Source: JBBQUN01 sp963698395
Lineage (GTDB): Bacteria; Actinomycetota; Acidimicrobiia; Acidimicrobiales; SZUA-35
NCBI GenBank assembly: GCA_963698395.1
Contig: CAVOQQ010000006.1
Coordinates: forward strand, 248,001 to 312,000
Direction: 5' to 3'
DNA: 64,000 nucleotides
The translations under genes were made by a program, and so were the position numbers. Positions 8,382-19,736 of the stretch are shown here, in pieces (within the stretch, counting starts at the first letter, position 1; every line of letters starts with the position of its first letter). The notes under the pieces were generated by a model, which saw only the letters and a program-made list of their open reading frames with translations, was not told the origin of the DNA and made no database searches.

Positions 8382-9484
8382 GCGTGCCGAGCAACGACGC
8401 AACCGACCATTTCTACGCCGTCATTCTCGCCGGTGGCTACGGCGAACGGTTCTGGCCGGCGAGCACGATGGCGAGACCGAAGCAGCTCCTGTCGCTGCTG
8501 GGCGATCGCACCATGCTCGAGATGGCGGTCGATCGTCTCGACGGCTTGATTCCTGCCGAGCGTGTACTGGTGCTGACCAGCGCCGATCTGGTCGAGGCCA
8601 CCATCGCCTGTTCGCCCGATCTGTCTCCCGAGAACGTGATCGGCGAACCAATGCGACGTGACACCGCCGCTGCGGTCGCGCTGGCCTGCGCGGTCGTGAA
8701 GGCACGTGACCCGCACGGCGTCTTCTGCATCGTCACCGCCGACCACGTGATGGGTGAGCTCGACGTGTTCCGGCAGACCCTGCGTGAGGGACTCGAGCTT
8801 GCGTCAGCCAACGACGTGCTCGTCACCATCGGGATCGAGCCGACCCGGCCCAGCACGGCCTTCGGCTACATCGAAGCCGGCGAAGGCTTCGACCGCGTTG
8901 GCGACGTCGCGTTCCGCCGGGTCTTGCGGTTCGTCGAGAAGCCCGATCGAGACACCGCCCAGAGCTACATCGACTCGGGTTCGTTCTCGTGGAACTCCGG
9001 CATGTTCATCTGGTCGGTCGACGCGGTCCATCGAGCGTTCGCCGAGCACACGCCGGCGCTGGGTTCGATGATCGACGCACTGATTCCGCATGTGGACACT
9101 GCCGGCTTCCCTGCGGCGATCGCTGACGCGTTCGAACCGCTCGACAAGATCTCGATCGACTACGCGCTCATGGAGAAGGCCCACAACATCGTGATGGGCA
9201 TCGGCACGTTTCGATGGGATGACGTCGGGAGCTGGCCCGAGGTGGCTGCACATCTGCCGAACGACGAGCACGGCAACGCTGTTCGGGGTGACCTCCGGGT
9301 GCTCGATTCCTCCAACAACGTGGTGGTCTCCGAGGGTCGTCTCACTGCCCTGATCGGCATCGACGACCTGATCGTCGTGCACACCGGTGGCGCCACGCTG
9401 ATCTGTCCGAAGGACCGGGCCCAAGACGTGAAGGCCATCGTGACGGCCCTGCGTGAATCAGGCGAGTGGGACCACCTCCTGTAG
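8378..9484 (+). CDS. manC: Mannose-1-phosphate guanylyltransferase
   Basis: Makes GDP-mannose from mannose-1-phosphate and GTP in the cytosol. The 368-residue product has the nucleotidyltransferase signature L-A-G-G-Y-G-E-R-F-W-P at 17-27 with R-P-K-Q shortly after, T-A-D-H for metal binding, and F-V-E-K-P-D for sugar-phosphate binding. W-N-S-G-M-F and D-D-V-G-S-W are also standard for this family. Length matches single-function actinobacterial enzymes, with no fused isomerase domain; isomerase activity is supplied by manA and the SIS gene. GTG at 8378 overlaps the preceding glycosyltransferase stop. GDP-mannose feeds gmd and rmd at 22-24 kb. Confidence 0.93.
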   Translation: MSVPSNDATDHFYAVILAGGYGERFWPASTMARPKQLLSLLGDRTMLEMAVDRLDGLIPAERVLVLTSADLVEATIACSPDLSPENVIGEPMRRDTAAAVALACAVVKARDPHGVFCIVTADHVMGELDVFRQTLREGLELASANDVLVTIGIEPTRPSTAFGYIEAGEGFDRVGDVAFRRVLRFVEKPDRDTAQSYIDSGSFSWNSGMFIWSVDAVHRAFAEHTPALGSMIDALIPHVDTAGFPAAIADAFEPLDKISIDYALMEKAHNIVMGIGTFRWDDVGSWPEVAAHLPNDEHGNAVRGDLRVLDSSNNVVVSEGRLTALIGIDDLIVVHTGGATLICPKDRAQDVKAIVTALRESGEWDHLL

Positions 9485-9485
9485 A

Positions 9486-12024
9486 TCAGATCCTCCCGAT
9501 GGCGTCGAGCCGCAGTCGCGCTCGGCCTTCTTCCTTGGACAGCTCGCGGTCGATGGTGGCGGTGATTCGCCACTCGTCGTAGTCCTCGGGGTCGTGCAGG
9601 ATCTGGGTGACCGAATCGCCATCGATGAGGAACCGGCCGGCGGATCGAGCGTCGCCGTCGGTGAGCAGCTCGTCGTGCTCCAACCAGTACGGCGCGATCG
9701 CCTCGACGGTGTCGTCCAGCGTCCAGTCTTCGGGGTTGGTGATCGAACCGAGGATGGGAGCGTGGCGCTTGATGGCCAGTGCCTGGACCCAGCGGAAGAT
9801 CTCGTTGCGAACCAGCACCCGGAAGCCGCGCACGTTCGCCGTGATGTCCTGACCTTCGGGACCATTGCCGTCGACGCTGCGAACCTCGGCCTCGACGAGG
9901 GCGTCGCCCGAGATCAGCGCATCCCATTCGTCGATCAGGCTGGAGTCGACCTGGCGAATCACCGCACCGAGCCAGGCGATGACGTCGTCGAGTTCGTCGG
10001 TCTTGGCGTCTTCGGGGACGTTCTGGACGAGACCCTTGTAGACATCGGACAGATAGCGCAGGACGACGCCCTCGGAGCGCTTCAGCCCGTAGTGCTGGAC
10101 GTACTCGGTGAAGGTCATACCCTCTTCGAACATCTCCCGCACGATCGACTTGGGCTTCACGTTGTCGGATCCCACCCACGGATGGTGGGCTCGGAAGGCA
10201 TCGAAGCTGTCGTAGAGCCAGCGCTTGTTCGGGCGTGGTGGTTCGACCTCGGCCAGCCGGGCCATGCGCTCGTCGTACTCGACGCCGCTCGACTTCATGT
10301 CGGCCATCGCTGCGTCCTTGGCCTTGTTGAGTTGGGCGGCGATGATCACCCCCGGGTTCTCCATGATCGCCTCGACGATCGTCACGATGTCGAGCGCGTG
10401 CATGAGTTCGAGTCCCTCGATCGGCTCATCGACCTGGCCGATGGCCTCGATGGCCCACAGCGACAGGGGCTGATGGAGTGCGAACTCGTCTTGGAGGTCG
10501 AAGTTGACACGGACTCGCCGACCCCACTCGTCGGGTTCGTCGGGGAACTCGAGGAGGTCGGCTTCGACCAGTGACCGATAGATGGCGATCGAGCGGCGAA
10601 TGTGATTCCGGCCTCGGCGCTTGGTCTCGTGATTGTCGGTCATCAGTTTGCGAACCGCGGCGCAGCCGTCGCCGGGGCGATCGAGCAGGCTCATCACCAT
10701 CTGGTGATTGACCGAGAAGCTGGAGATCAGCGGCTCCGGCGCCCCGTTGACGATGCGGTTGAAGGTGTCTTCGTTCCAGTGGGAGTAGCCCCGCTCCGGT
10801 GGCTTCTTCTTCACCACCTTCTTCGACTTCTTGCCGTCTTTCGCCGACGCCTTCTCCTCGGCCCGAAGGTTCTCGACCACGTGCTCGGGTGCCTGGACCC
10901 AGACCGTGCCCTCGTCATCGAAGCCCTTGCGCCCCGCACGTCCGGCGATCTGGGCGAACTCCCGGTTCGACAGGGTGCGCACGCTGGTTCCGTCGTACTT
11001 GCACAGCTGGGTGAACAGCACCGTGCGAATCGGCACGTTGACGCCGACGCCGAGCGTGTCGGTTCCACAGATGATCTTGAGCAGCCCGTCTTGTGCGAGC
11101 TTCTCGACGAGCAGCCGGTACTTGGGCAGCAGGCCGGCGTGGTGCACACCGATGCCGCCGGTCAGGTAGCGACGCAGGTCCTTGCCGATCGGTGTGTCGA
11201 AGCGGAAGCCACCGATGGCCTTCTTGATGTGTGCCTTCTCGTCCTTGGTCAGCGGGTCGAGCGAGAGGTAGCCCTGGGCGGCCTCGGTCGCCTCTCGTTG
11301 GGTGAAGTGGACCAGATAGATCGGTGCGCGACCGGTGGCGAGCAGCTCCTCGATCGAGGCGTGGAGCGTCGTGCGACGGTATTCGAAGTCGAGCGGGACG
11401 GGGCGCTGGTCGGACGACACCGTGACGGTGGTGCGGCCGGTACGACGCTCGAGATCCTTCTCGAAGAACTCGGTCTTGCCCAGCGTTGCCGAGATCAGCA
11501 AGAACTGGACGTTGGGGAGTTCGAGGAGTGGAACCTGCCATGCCCAGCCACGTTGCGGGATCGGCGTAGTAGTGGAACTCATCGGCGATCACCACGTCGA
11601 CATCTGCCTCGGCACCGTCTCGTAGCGCCCAGTTGGCCAGGATCTCTGCGGTGCAACAGATGATCGGTGCGTCGGGATTGATCCTGGCGTCGCCGGTGAT
11701 CATGCCGACTCGCTCCTCGCCGAAGTCACGGCGCAGCGCGAAGAACTTCTCCGATACCAGCGCCTTGATCGGGGCGGTGTAGACGCTCCGCTTGTCGGCA
11801 GCAAGCGCCGCGAAGTGGGCGGCGGCTGCGACCAGCGACTTTCCCGAACCGGTGGGGGTGTTGAGGATGACGTTGTTGCCTGCCAGCAACTCGAGGATGG
11901 CTTCTTCCTGCGCGTCGTAGAGCGACAGCCCCTGCTCGGCAACGAAATCGATGAAGCCGTCGACGAGTGCGTCGGGATCTGGAGCCGGCGGCAGATGTTG
12001 CAGGAGGGGTGGCAGGCTCGACAT
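9486..12024 (-). CDS. DEAD/DEAH-box helicase with C-terminal DUF3516, one frameshift
   Basis: A superfamily 2 helicase of the Ski2-like type found in mycobacteria and relatives; its substrate is unproven. Walker A T-P-T-G-S-G-K-S at 56-63, D-E-F-H at 148-151, then S-A-T-L-G, G-T-D-T-L-G-V-G-V-N and Q-I-A-G-R-A-G-R-K-G (motif VI). The remaining half is the DUF3516 region. The frame breaks after Y-Y-A-D-P at 11557-11559, where CC is read as CCC; removing one base gives a continuous protein of about 845 residues. A TAGGTT box lies six bases before the ATG. It is convergent with manC, one base apart. Confidence 0.85.
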
Positions 12025-12030
12025 CTGTTC

Positions 12031-12036
12031 AACCTA
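12031..12036 (-). promoter_or_regulatory. -10 box of the helicase gene
   Basis: TAGGTT on the minus strand, six bases before ATG 12024; leaderless arrangement. Confidence 0.5.
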
Positions 12037-12076
12037 GTGGGCTCATGGCGCTCGACCCTGCGTCGAAGCTGTTGTG

Positions 12077-15000
12077 ATGAGGCGACATGCGAGGGTTCTT
12101 CCGAACTTCCTCGTTCTCGCGATCGCGGGAACCATGGTGCCCGCCGGACCGGTCGGTGCGAATGGCGCTCCCTCGGCCGTCGGCATCGGGAGCATCTACG
12201 GGATCGATGTCGGCTCGCCTGCGGTCGTCGACCTGGCAACGGCGTTCTCTGATCCCGATACCGACGAACTGACGTACTCGCTGGTCGCCAACACCGATGC
12301 CGCGTTCGTCGCCACGGCGATCGACAACACGCTCGACCAGTTGACCGTGACCCGAACCGCGGGTGCCGTCGGTTCCGCCGTCGTGACCATCCGGGCCAGC
12401 GACGGGTCATCGGCAACCCAGGCCTCGTTCCGAGTGACCGACGCCGACCATGTCTGGACGGGTTTGGGCAGCAACAGCAACTGGAACAATGGCGACAACT
12501 GGGTTCCCCGTGGCATCCCATGGTCCGAGGACGTGGCGCTGTTGGACAGCGGCTCGAAGGACGTGCTGGTGACGACCAGCAGTCTGACGGTGAACGGACT
12601 GCGCGTCACCGATGGGTACACCGGAACCATCGATCTGAACGGGAAGAACGTCACCGCGTTTGCTGATCTCGACCTCCCTGGGGCGTCCCTGGATGCCGCC
12701 GGCGCCATCGTCACCGTGCATGGCGATCTCGATCTCCGCGGTGCGACGGTCGATGCGAGCAATGCGACGATGAAGTGCAAGGGTGATGTCGACTTGGGCG
12801 GTGCCGCGGTGGTCGCCACGGCTTCGAGTGTCGAACTGCTCGGTACGCAACCGGTGAAGGTGTCCGGTCCGGGTACCCCGATCGGCAAGCTCACGATCGA
12901 CACGGCGCATGGCATCACGCTCGATTCCGACGTCACCGTCGGCGGGCTGCTCACGCTCGAGTCACTGGTTTCGTTGAACGGCGCCACGCTCCGCGCTGCG
13001 GGCAACGTGGTTGCCAAGGACACCAACTACGCTGGATCGTCAACGCTGGAGCTCATGGGTGCCGGTTCTCAGACCGTCTCCGCAACCACCAGCAGCGCAG
13101 CGCTGGTGAACACCCGGATCGACAAGCCTTCGGGAACGGCAACCTTCGCCGGCATCTTCGGTCTACGCGGAAGCTTCGTGCACACCCGGGGGACCGTCGA
13201 TCTGAGCGGCACCCAGGTCCGGTTCTCCGCCGGAATGACGCAGATCTCGGCGCCAGGCCTGCACTTCGACGACGTGGAACTGGCGTCCAACTTCTCGTCA
13301 CCAGTGGTCGGTGACCTCGAGATCGACGGCGACTTGACGATCGGCTCGGTTGCCGGTGGCGGCGCCTCCGGTACGGGCTTCATGAATGTGCGGGGCAACG
13401 TCACGAGCACCGATGCCGTCGTTGACTCCGACGTCGGGGTTCGATTCGTCGGGTCGGCGAATCAGACCATCAGTGCCCCCGACACCGACCTGACCGACGG
13501 AGACCTCATCATCGACAAGCCGACCGGTTCGGTCACGCTTGCCACCGGCCTGAGCGTCCAGGGCAGCACCCAGCAGTTCCGCGTCCTTTCGGGCGTGTTC
13601 GATGCGAACGGCCACACCCTGTCCGTCGGCAATGGCGTCGTCGTCGACGGCGGAACCCTGACCGGGGTGACCTCGATCGACCGCCAGGGGGTCGGTGCGG
13701 CGCTCACGGTGACGAGCGGAACGGTGCATCTCGCTCCGGCGGAGGTCGCCAGCGTGGCGATCGGCGGCGATCTGGTCATTGGCGCCGAGGACGCAGTTCT
13801 CGAAGTCGACCTGACCAATACCGGGGTCGGGAACCATCCCAACCTCCTCCTGGCTGCCGGTGGTCGATCCGGTGAGTTCGGCCAGGTCGTTGCCACGAAC
13901 AACGCCGATGGCTACCTCGTGACCCCGCTCTACGGCGCCACCAACGCCGGTATCGGCCTTGCCGTCCCCAACGACGCTCCTACGATCGCCGCCGGGCTAC
14001 CGGACCGGTTCGGGCTGACCTCCAGCTTCGCCGTCTCGCTCCTCGGTGCCTTCGAAGACGCCGATGACGACGAGCTGTCCTATTCGTTGACTGCCAACTC
14101 GACGCCGGGCTTCGTCACGGCCTCGGTGACCGGATCACAGCTGCTTCTCACCCCCGTGCCGGGCCACGTCGGCAGCAGCCAGATCACGGTTCGGGCGACC
14201 GATCCGGCAGGGGAGTGGGTCGAGGCAACCTTCCGTGTAACCGACGCTGACCATGTGTGGACGGGAGCAGCCGCCACCGGCGCCTGGGGCAATCCGCAGA
14301 ACTGGCTTCCGCAAGAGGTCCCGGGTCCGACCGATGTCGCAGTGATCGACAGTGGGTCGACGAACATCACGATCAACGACGACTCGGTCGTCTGGTCGCT
14401 ACGCATCGAACCGGGATTCGGCGGCACGGTCGCCATCGCTGCGACCACGAATCTCACCGTGGTCGGACGGCTCAGTCATCGCAGCGGCACCATCGACATG
14501 ACGGGAACGAGCCTGACCGTCGGTGGCGAGAGCCGGTTCCTCGCCGACGCCGTGCTCACGGCGAATTCGCTGTTGGTCGTTCGTTCCGGTGCCTCGCTCG
14601 AACTCGCCGGCATCGAGTGGAACGACGTCGAACTGCAGCGCCAGGGTCTCATCGACTCGATCTCGATCGACGCCGATCTCCTCATCGGAGGCAACCTGAC
14701 GGTGACCGGCGAGGTCGGTGTCGTCGGTTCGTCGCTTCGCCTCGTCGGAGGCGATGATCAACTGGTCTCGGCTGGCGCCGGCTTCCTGGGTACCGAAGGG
14801 CGTTCGCTCGTCATCGAGAAGCCGACGGGCACGGTGTCGCTGGGCACGGCGCTGGATGTTCATGATCTGACGCTGGTGTCGGGGACGCTCGACCTCCGAG
14901 GCAAGGCACTCCATGCATCGGGGAGCCTCGACCTGAGTGGTGGCCCCGTGGCAGCCGACGGCTCGACGATCGAGCTGATCGACGACGGAACCGCACGATC

Positions 15001-18000
15001 CGTGATGTTCCATGGCCCGAGTACCTCGATCAACGACCTTCGCGTCGACAGCGCCAACACCATCACACTGGCCGCCGATGTCGAAGTCGGCGGTGCGCTC
15101 ACCCTCGCCGCCGTCGAGCGGCTCGATGGTTCGACGCTTCGGGCCGGTGGCGATGTTCACACCGGCGACATCGACTACCGAGGGACGACCACGCTCGCCT
15201 TCGTCGCCGATGGTGATCAGCAGGTGACCGCCGAGTCGAGCCAGAGCTCGCTGCGCAACGTCAGAATCGAGAAGCCATCGGGGACGGTCGGGTTCGAAGA
15301 CTCGTTGCAGGTGCAGGGCGGATTCGTCCACATCGCCGGAGGCGTGACCTTCGCCGGTCTTTCCACCGTCGATCAGACCGTGCTGTTCACCGGGTCATCC
15401 CAATCGATCGATGCTGCCGGGGTGACCTTCGACAACGTGACCTTCGCCGGTGACTTCGCCGGTTCGATCACGGGCGAGTTGCGAGTCGATGGTGAGTTCT
15501 CCATCAGCCAAATGACGGGTCCGACGACCGCTGGTCCGGGTGGCGAGATCGCCGCATTCGGCAACGTGAGCAGCACCGATGCCCTCGTCGACTCCCTCGT
15601 TCCGATTCGCCTCGGTGGTGGCGCCGACCAGATCGTCAGCGGTGAGGATCTGACCGACGCCGATCTCATCATCGACAAGCCAGCAGGGCGGGTCCTGCTG
15701 AACGACGGGCTCTACCTGGACGGACCCGGTCAGGCGATCATCGTCGCGGCCGGAACACTCGACACCGGTGGCAACACCATCGAGGTCGACGGAGGCGTCT
15801 GGGTCGACGACGGTGCACTCCAAGGCGGCGGCTCGATCCGGGGACAGGCTGGCCTCACCCTCTCCGGCGGGGCGCTGTCGATCGATCCGGATGACCCAAC
15901 GACACACTTCGCAGTCGACGGTCCGATCGTGCTCGGTGGTGCCCTTCGACTCGATCTGACTGGACTCTCGGCCGGTTCGTATCTGGACATGGTCACGTCC
16001 GAGGGTTCTCGCATCGGTACCTTCGCAACGACGGAGGTGAGCAACAACGGTGCCGGTCTCGTCGTCAACGAACGCTACGGAACCAACCGGGCCGGCGTTG
16101 CCCTCGGCGATCCGATCGTCGGTCAGCCAGACGATCGCTCGATCGAGTTGCCGGCGACGGCAACGAGTGTCGACCTCGCTGCTGCGTTCGGCCGAACGGA
16201 TCTCACCTTCGTCGTCTCGTCGGATCAGTCCTTCGTGAGCGCAACGCTCGACCCTGCCACGCCCGGCGTGCTCGACCTGACGTTCGCGACCGGGACCATC
16301 GGAACGGCAGAGATCACGGTCGAGGTATCGAGCGTCGACAGTGGAACCGAAACGGTCCGGTTCGACGTGACCCTCGTCGACAGCACGGATCCGGCAGATC
16401 TCCGTCGCCGAGCCGCTCCCCGACGCCTCCTTCGCCCACGATGCGGCCATCTCGGTGGTCTTCGGATGCGACGACCTGGAGGGGACCGTGATCGTGAGCT
16501 GCGCAGGAGCAGTCGATGGCTCGCCGATCTCGTCGGGAGCGACTGCCAGGACCTTCGCGCCGGGCGATCACGTACTGGGCATCACGTCGACGGATGCCGC
16601 TGGCAACACCGCAACCAGCACCCGCTCGTTCACGGTGCTCGCTCGCCTGACCGCCGACCTGGCCACACTCGAGCGCGAACTCCCGGCAGCGTCGACGACG
16701 ATCGACCTTGCCGATGCGTTCGGCGAGTCGGGCCTGACCTATCAGGTGACCTCAGACCGGTTGTTCGTGTCGCCGACCGTGAGTGGCGACGTGCTCGAAC
16801 TCGTGTTCTCGCCAGCAACCACGGGAGTGGCGACGGTGACGATCGCTGCCCTCAACCCGAGCGGTGCCAACGGGGGCGCGGCCTTCACGGTGAAGCTCAC
16901 CGACACCGCAGCGCCCGCCATCGCCTTCGCGGCGCCAACCGAAAACGCAGCATTCGTGCACAGCGGCACGGTGCCGATCGGGTATTCCTGCGCTGCCGGC
17001 GCCGGCACCCCGATCGCCCGTTGTACGGCCAAGGTCGAGGGAGCGACGGGTGACGTGGTCGTCACATCGGGAACGTCGCTCGGGTCCCTCGCCCCCGGGA
17101 GCTACCAGCTCGCCGTGACGGCGGCCGACACGGCGGGCAACGAACACACGCTTCGGAGGACGTTCTCGGTGCTCGCTCAATTGACCGCCTCCATCGAACC
17201 ACTGACGATCACGTTGCCGGCCCAGTCGGTGTCGATCGACCTTGCCGAGGCCTTCGGCCAATCGGGGCTGCGGTTCGCGGTGTCCGCAGACCAGACGTTC
17301 GTCGAGGCGTCGATGGTCGACGACCGACTGACCCTGGACTTCACCCCGGGAGTGATCGGCTCGGCGACCGTCATGGTGAGCGCCACCAGTGGCGAGGGCG
17401 CTCGAGGCTCGATCACCATCCCCGTCACACTCGTCGATGATGACGCTCCCGCCATCAGTGTCGACTCGCCACGGAGCAAGGCCTACGCCTTTGGAACGTC
17501 CATCGGTATCCGGTTCGCCTGCGACGACCGGGGCGGAACGCCGATCATTTCCTGCCTCGGCCAGGTCGACGGCGGAACCATGGCCATCGGCTCGGCCACC
17601 GCGGTCTCGATCCGGGCCAACACGAGCTGGTGGTGCAAGCCGTCGACGCTGCCGGCAACCGGTCTCGAGTGGTGGTGCCGTTCGAGGTGGCGAAACCGCT
17701 GCGGCAGTCGCCGCTGATCGGCACCGAATTCGAGCGGACCAGCGGGATCTCGGGCACCATCGCACGTCTCTATGTCGCCGTCTTCGATCGAGCCCCGGAT
17801 CCCGCCGGCCAGGCCTACTGGCAGTCCCGGGTCGATGGCGGCATGTCGCTGATCGAGCTGACCGTCCTGCTGGTGCGTAGCCCGGAGTACCAGTCGATCT
17901 ACGACACGCCGGACAACGCCGACTTCGTCGAGCATGTCTATCGAAATGTCCTGCAGCGCAGCGCCGATCCGGCGGGCAAGGCCTACTGGATCGGGCAGCT

Positions 18001-18082
18001 CGGCGGCGACTTCGATCGTGCGTACCTGGTGCTGCTCGTTGCCGAGTCCACCGAGTCCCGCCGGTTCAGCAACACGAACTGA
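12077..18082 (+). CDS. Giant secreted repeat protein with C-terminal DUF4214, two frameshifts
   Basis: Repaired length is about 2000 residues. A signal peptide (about 1-29) ends at V-G-A. Then come two homologous halves, about 35-640 and 640-1345. Each opens with a cadherin/Ig-like module (F-x-D-x-D-x-D-E-L), the shared string F-R-V-T-D-A-D-H-V-W-T-G, and a long Gly/Thr/Asp-rich stretch of beta-helix character with repeated I-x-K-P-(S/T/A)-G. Three shorter Ig-like units each carry a conserved Cys pair (about 1345-1870). The end is a DUF4214 domain (L-Y-V-A-V-F-D-R-A-P-D-P-A-G, Y-W-Q-S-R). One extra G near 16397 and one missing C near 17621 break the frame. It is probably surface-exposed and adhesive or structural. 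GTG 12074 is an alternative start. Confidence 0.7.
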
Positions 18083-18112
18083 GCCAGCGCGTCGGGCGAC
18101 CGAGGTGGCGAT

Positions 18113-18118
18113 TAGCGT
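18113..18118 (+). promoter_or_regulatory. -10 box of the DUF2461 gene
   Basis: TAGCGT, six bases before ATG 18125; leaderless arrangement. Confidence 0.5.
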
Positions 18119-18124
18119 GGGGCC

Positions 18125-18787
18125 ATGACGTTCACCGGACTCTCCGCAGCTGGCATCGAGTTCTACGACGAGCTCGAACTCAACAACGACAAGGCCTTCT
18201 GGACCGAGAACAAGCACCGCTACGAGGCCGAAGTGAAGGCGCCGATGGCGGCGCTCGGCGAGGAGCTGTCCGATTTCGGGCCTTTTCGGTTGTTCCGTCC
18301 GTACAACGACGTCCGGTTCTCCAAGGGCAAGCCGCTCTACAAGACGGCCCAGGGCGCCTACACCGAGGGTGAGGGTGGCACGGGCTACTACTACCACTTC
18401 TCCGCCGAGGGTTTGATGGTCGGGTGTGGCTACTACGCGATGGCCAAGGATCAACTCGCCCGCTTCCGCGAAGCGATCGACGACGAGGCGCGGGGCAGTG
18501 AGCTCGCAGCCATCGTCGACAGCCTGGCGAAGAACTACGAGATCACCGCCATCGATCAGCTCAAGACGGCTCCTCGTGGCTATCCCAAAGACCACCCTCG
18601 CATCGAGCTGTTGCGGCGCAAGGGCCTCATCGTCTCCAAGACGTTCGGCACCCCGAAGTGGATCTTCACCAAAGCCGTCGTCAAGCGGATCCGCTCGGTC
18701 TGGGAAGACGCCGTTCCGATGAACGAATGGCTCGACACCCACGTCGGTCCATCCGAACTCGAACCCGAAGGTTTCGGAAGTCGATGA
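18125..18787 (+). CDS. DUF2461 (TIGR02453) family protein
   Basis: A 220-residue soluble protein of a widespread family with no established biochemical role. Family features are visible: F-Y-D-E-L-E-L-N-N-D-K-A-F-W-T-E-N-K-H-x-Y near the start, F-R-P-Y-N-D-V-R-F-S-K-G-K-P-L-Y-K-T near 60-77, and a Tyr/Gly-rich Y-Y-Y-H-F-S-A-E-G core. No signal peptide or membrane segment. It is convergent with cofE, with only six bases between stops. Confidence 0.85.
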   Translation: MTFTGLSAAGIEFYDELELNNDKAFWTENKHRYEAEVKAPMAALGEELSDFGPFRLFRPYNDVRFSKGKPLYKTAQGAYTEGEGGTGYYYHFSAEGLMVGCGYYAMAKDQLARFREAIDDEARGSELAAIVDSLAKNYEITAIDQLKTAPRGYPKDHPRIELLRRKGLIVSKTFGTPKWIFTKAVVKRIRSVWEDAVPMNEWLDTHVGPSELEPEGFGSR

Positions 18788-18793
18788 TTCCCG

Positions 18794-19531
18794 CTATCGG
18801 AAGAGATCTTCGCTGGGGTGGCGGACGATGTCGTCGACCACCGTTCCCTCGCCCATCCACGCCGGGTCGATACCACGAATGAGGGCGACCGCGATGCCGG
18901 TCGACTTGCCCCGCACGAGCTCGGCCGCGCCCGCCAGCTCGTCGACCAGGCATACCTCGGTGACGTGGAGCTCGCGACCGGTGGCGTCTTCGGTGCCGCG
19001 CAAGTCGAGGATCGGCTTGATGCCGGCGCAGCCGATGGCGATGTCGGTGAGGCCGCGCCGCCAGGGTCGGCCGAAGGTGTCGGCGACCACGATGGCGACG
19101 TCGACGCCCTGGCGTCCCTTGATGGCATCGCGCAGACGGCGGGCACTGCGATCGGAGTCCTCGGGCAGGAGACAGGCGACGTCGGCGTCGACGTTGGAGC
19201 GGTCGATGCCGGAATTGGCACAGATGAAGCCGTGCTTGGTCTCGGTGATGATCAGATCACCGCGACGCCGGACGACCCGCCTCGACTCGGCCAGCACCAA
19301 CGGCTTGTGCGACTGGGGGTCGTTCGGGTCGACCTTCACCAGTCGGTCCTCGGCCTTGGAGATCACTTTCTGGCTCACGATCAGCACATCGTTGTCTCGC
19401 AGCTGCTCGTGATCACCGAGCGAGCCTGCGCACGCCGACATGATCATTCCCGCCAGGTCGTCGCCGGGACGGATCTCGGGCAAGCCATCGATGGGAATGA
19501 TCTCGAGCCGTCGCAGGGTCATGGCCGTCAT
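18794..19531 (-). CDS. cofE: Coenzyme F420-0:L-glutamate ligase
   Basis: Adds gamma-linked glutamates to F420-0 using GTP, the last step of F420 synthesis. The 245-residue product covers the CofE ligase domain: L-I-V-S-Q-K-V-I-S-K-A-E, then E-T-K-H-G-F-I-C-A-N-S-G-I-D-R-S-N-V, and D-T-F-G-R-P-W-R-R-G-L-T-D-I-A-I-G. It has the archaeal-type single-domain length, lacking the C-terminal FMN-binding nitroreductase domain of mycobacterial FbiB, so dehydro-F420 reduction must be done elsewhere. ATG 19531 is used; a second ATG lies three codons on. cofD lies 2 kb away on the same strand in a separate operon. Confidence 0.92.
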   Translation of the reverse strand: MTAMTLRRLEIIPIDGLPEIRPGDDLAGMIMSACAGSLGDHEQLRDNDVLIVSQKVISKAEDRLVKVDPNDPQSHKPLVLAESRRVVRRRGDLIITETKHGFICANSGIDRSNVDADVACLLPEDSDRSARRLRDAIKGRQGVDVAIVVADTFGRPWRRGLTDIAIGCAGIKPILDLRGTEDATGRELHVTEVCLVDELAGAAELVRGKSTGIAVALIRGIDPAWMGEGTVVDDIVRHPSEDLFR

Positions 19532-19624
19532 TGTGGCCTGTCTCCGCTGCGATCACCCATTGCCCTACGTCATCTGTCGGCCACCGAGCCCATCGCTGCG
19601 ATCTATCGGCTGTGAAGCCCGAAA

Positions 19625-19677
19625 GTGGGTTCGACAGCCGGCAGTTGGCTGGTGTGGGTTCGAGGGTCGGCAGTTGG
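19625..19677. repeat. Pair of 24-bp direct repeats in the cofE-DMT gap
   Basis: Copies at 19625-19648 and 19654-19677 match at 21 of 24 positions; both begin GTGGGTTCGA and end GGCAGTTGG. They fill part of a 205-bp intergenic space, 60-110 bp before the DMT gene. They could be paired operator sites or a small duplication. Nothing else is recognisable in the gap. Confidence 0.5.
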
Positions 19678-19736
19678 TGGGTCTGACGCTGGAGAGCTTT
19701 GGACATCGGGGTCGGTCTCGGGATAGACCGCCACCA

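Noticed and set aside
19625..19677. tRNA gene suggested by GGTTCGA
   Set aside because: No acceptor or anticodon arms can be built around it; the motif is part of a direct repeat.
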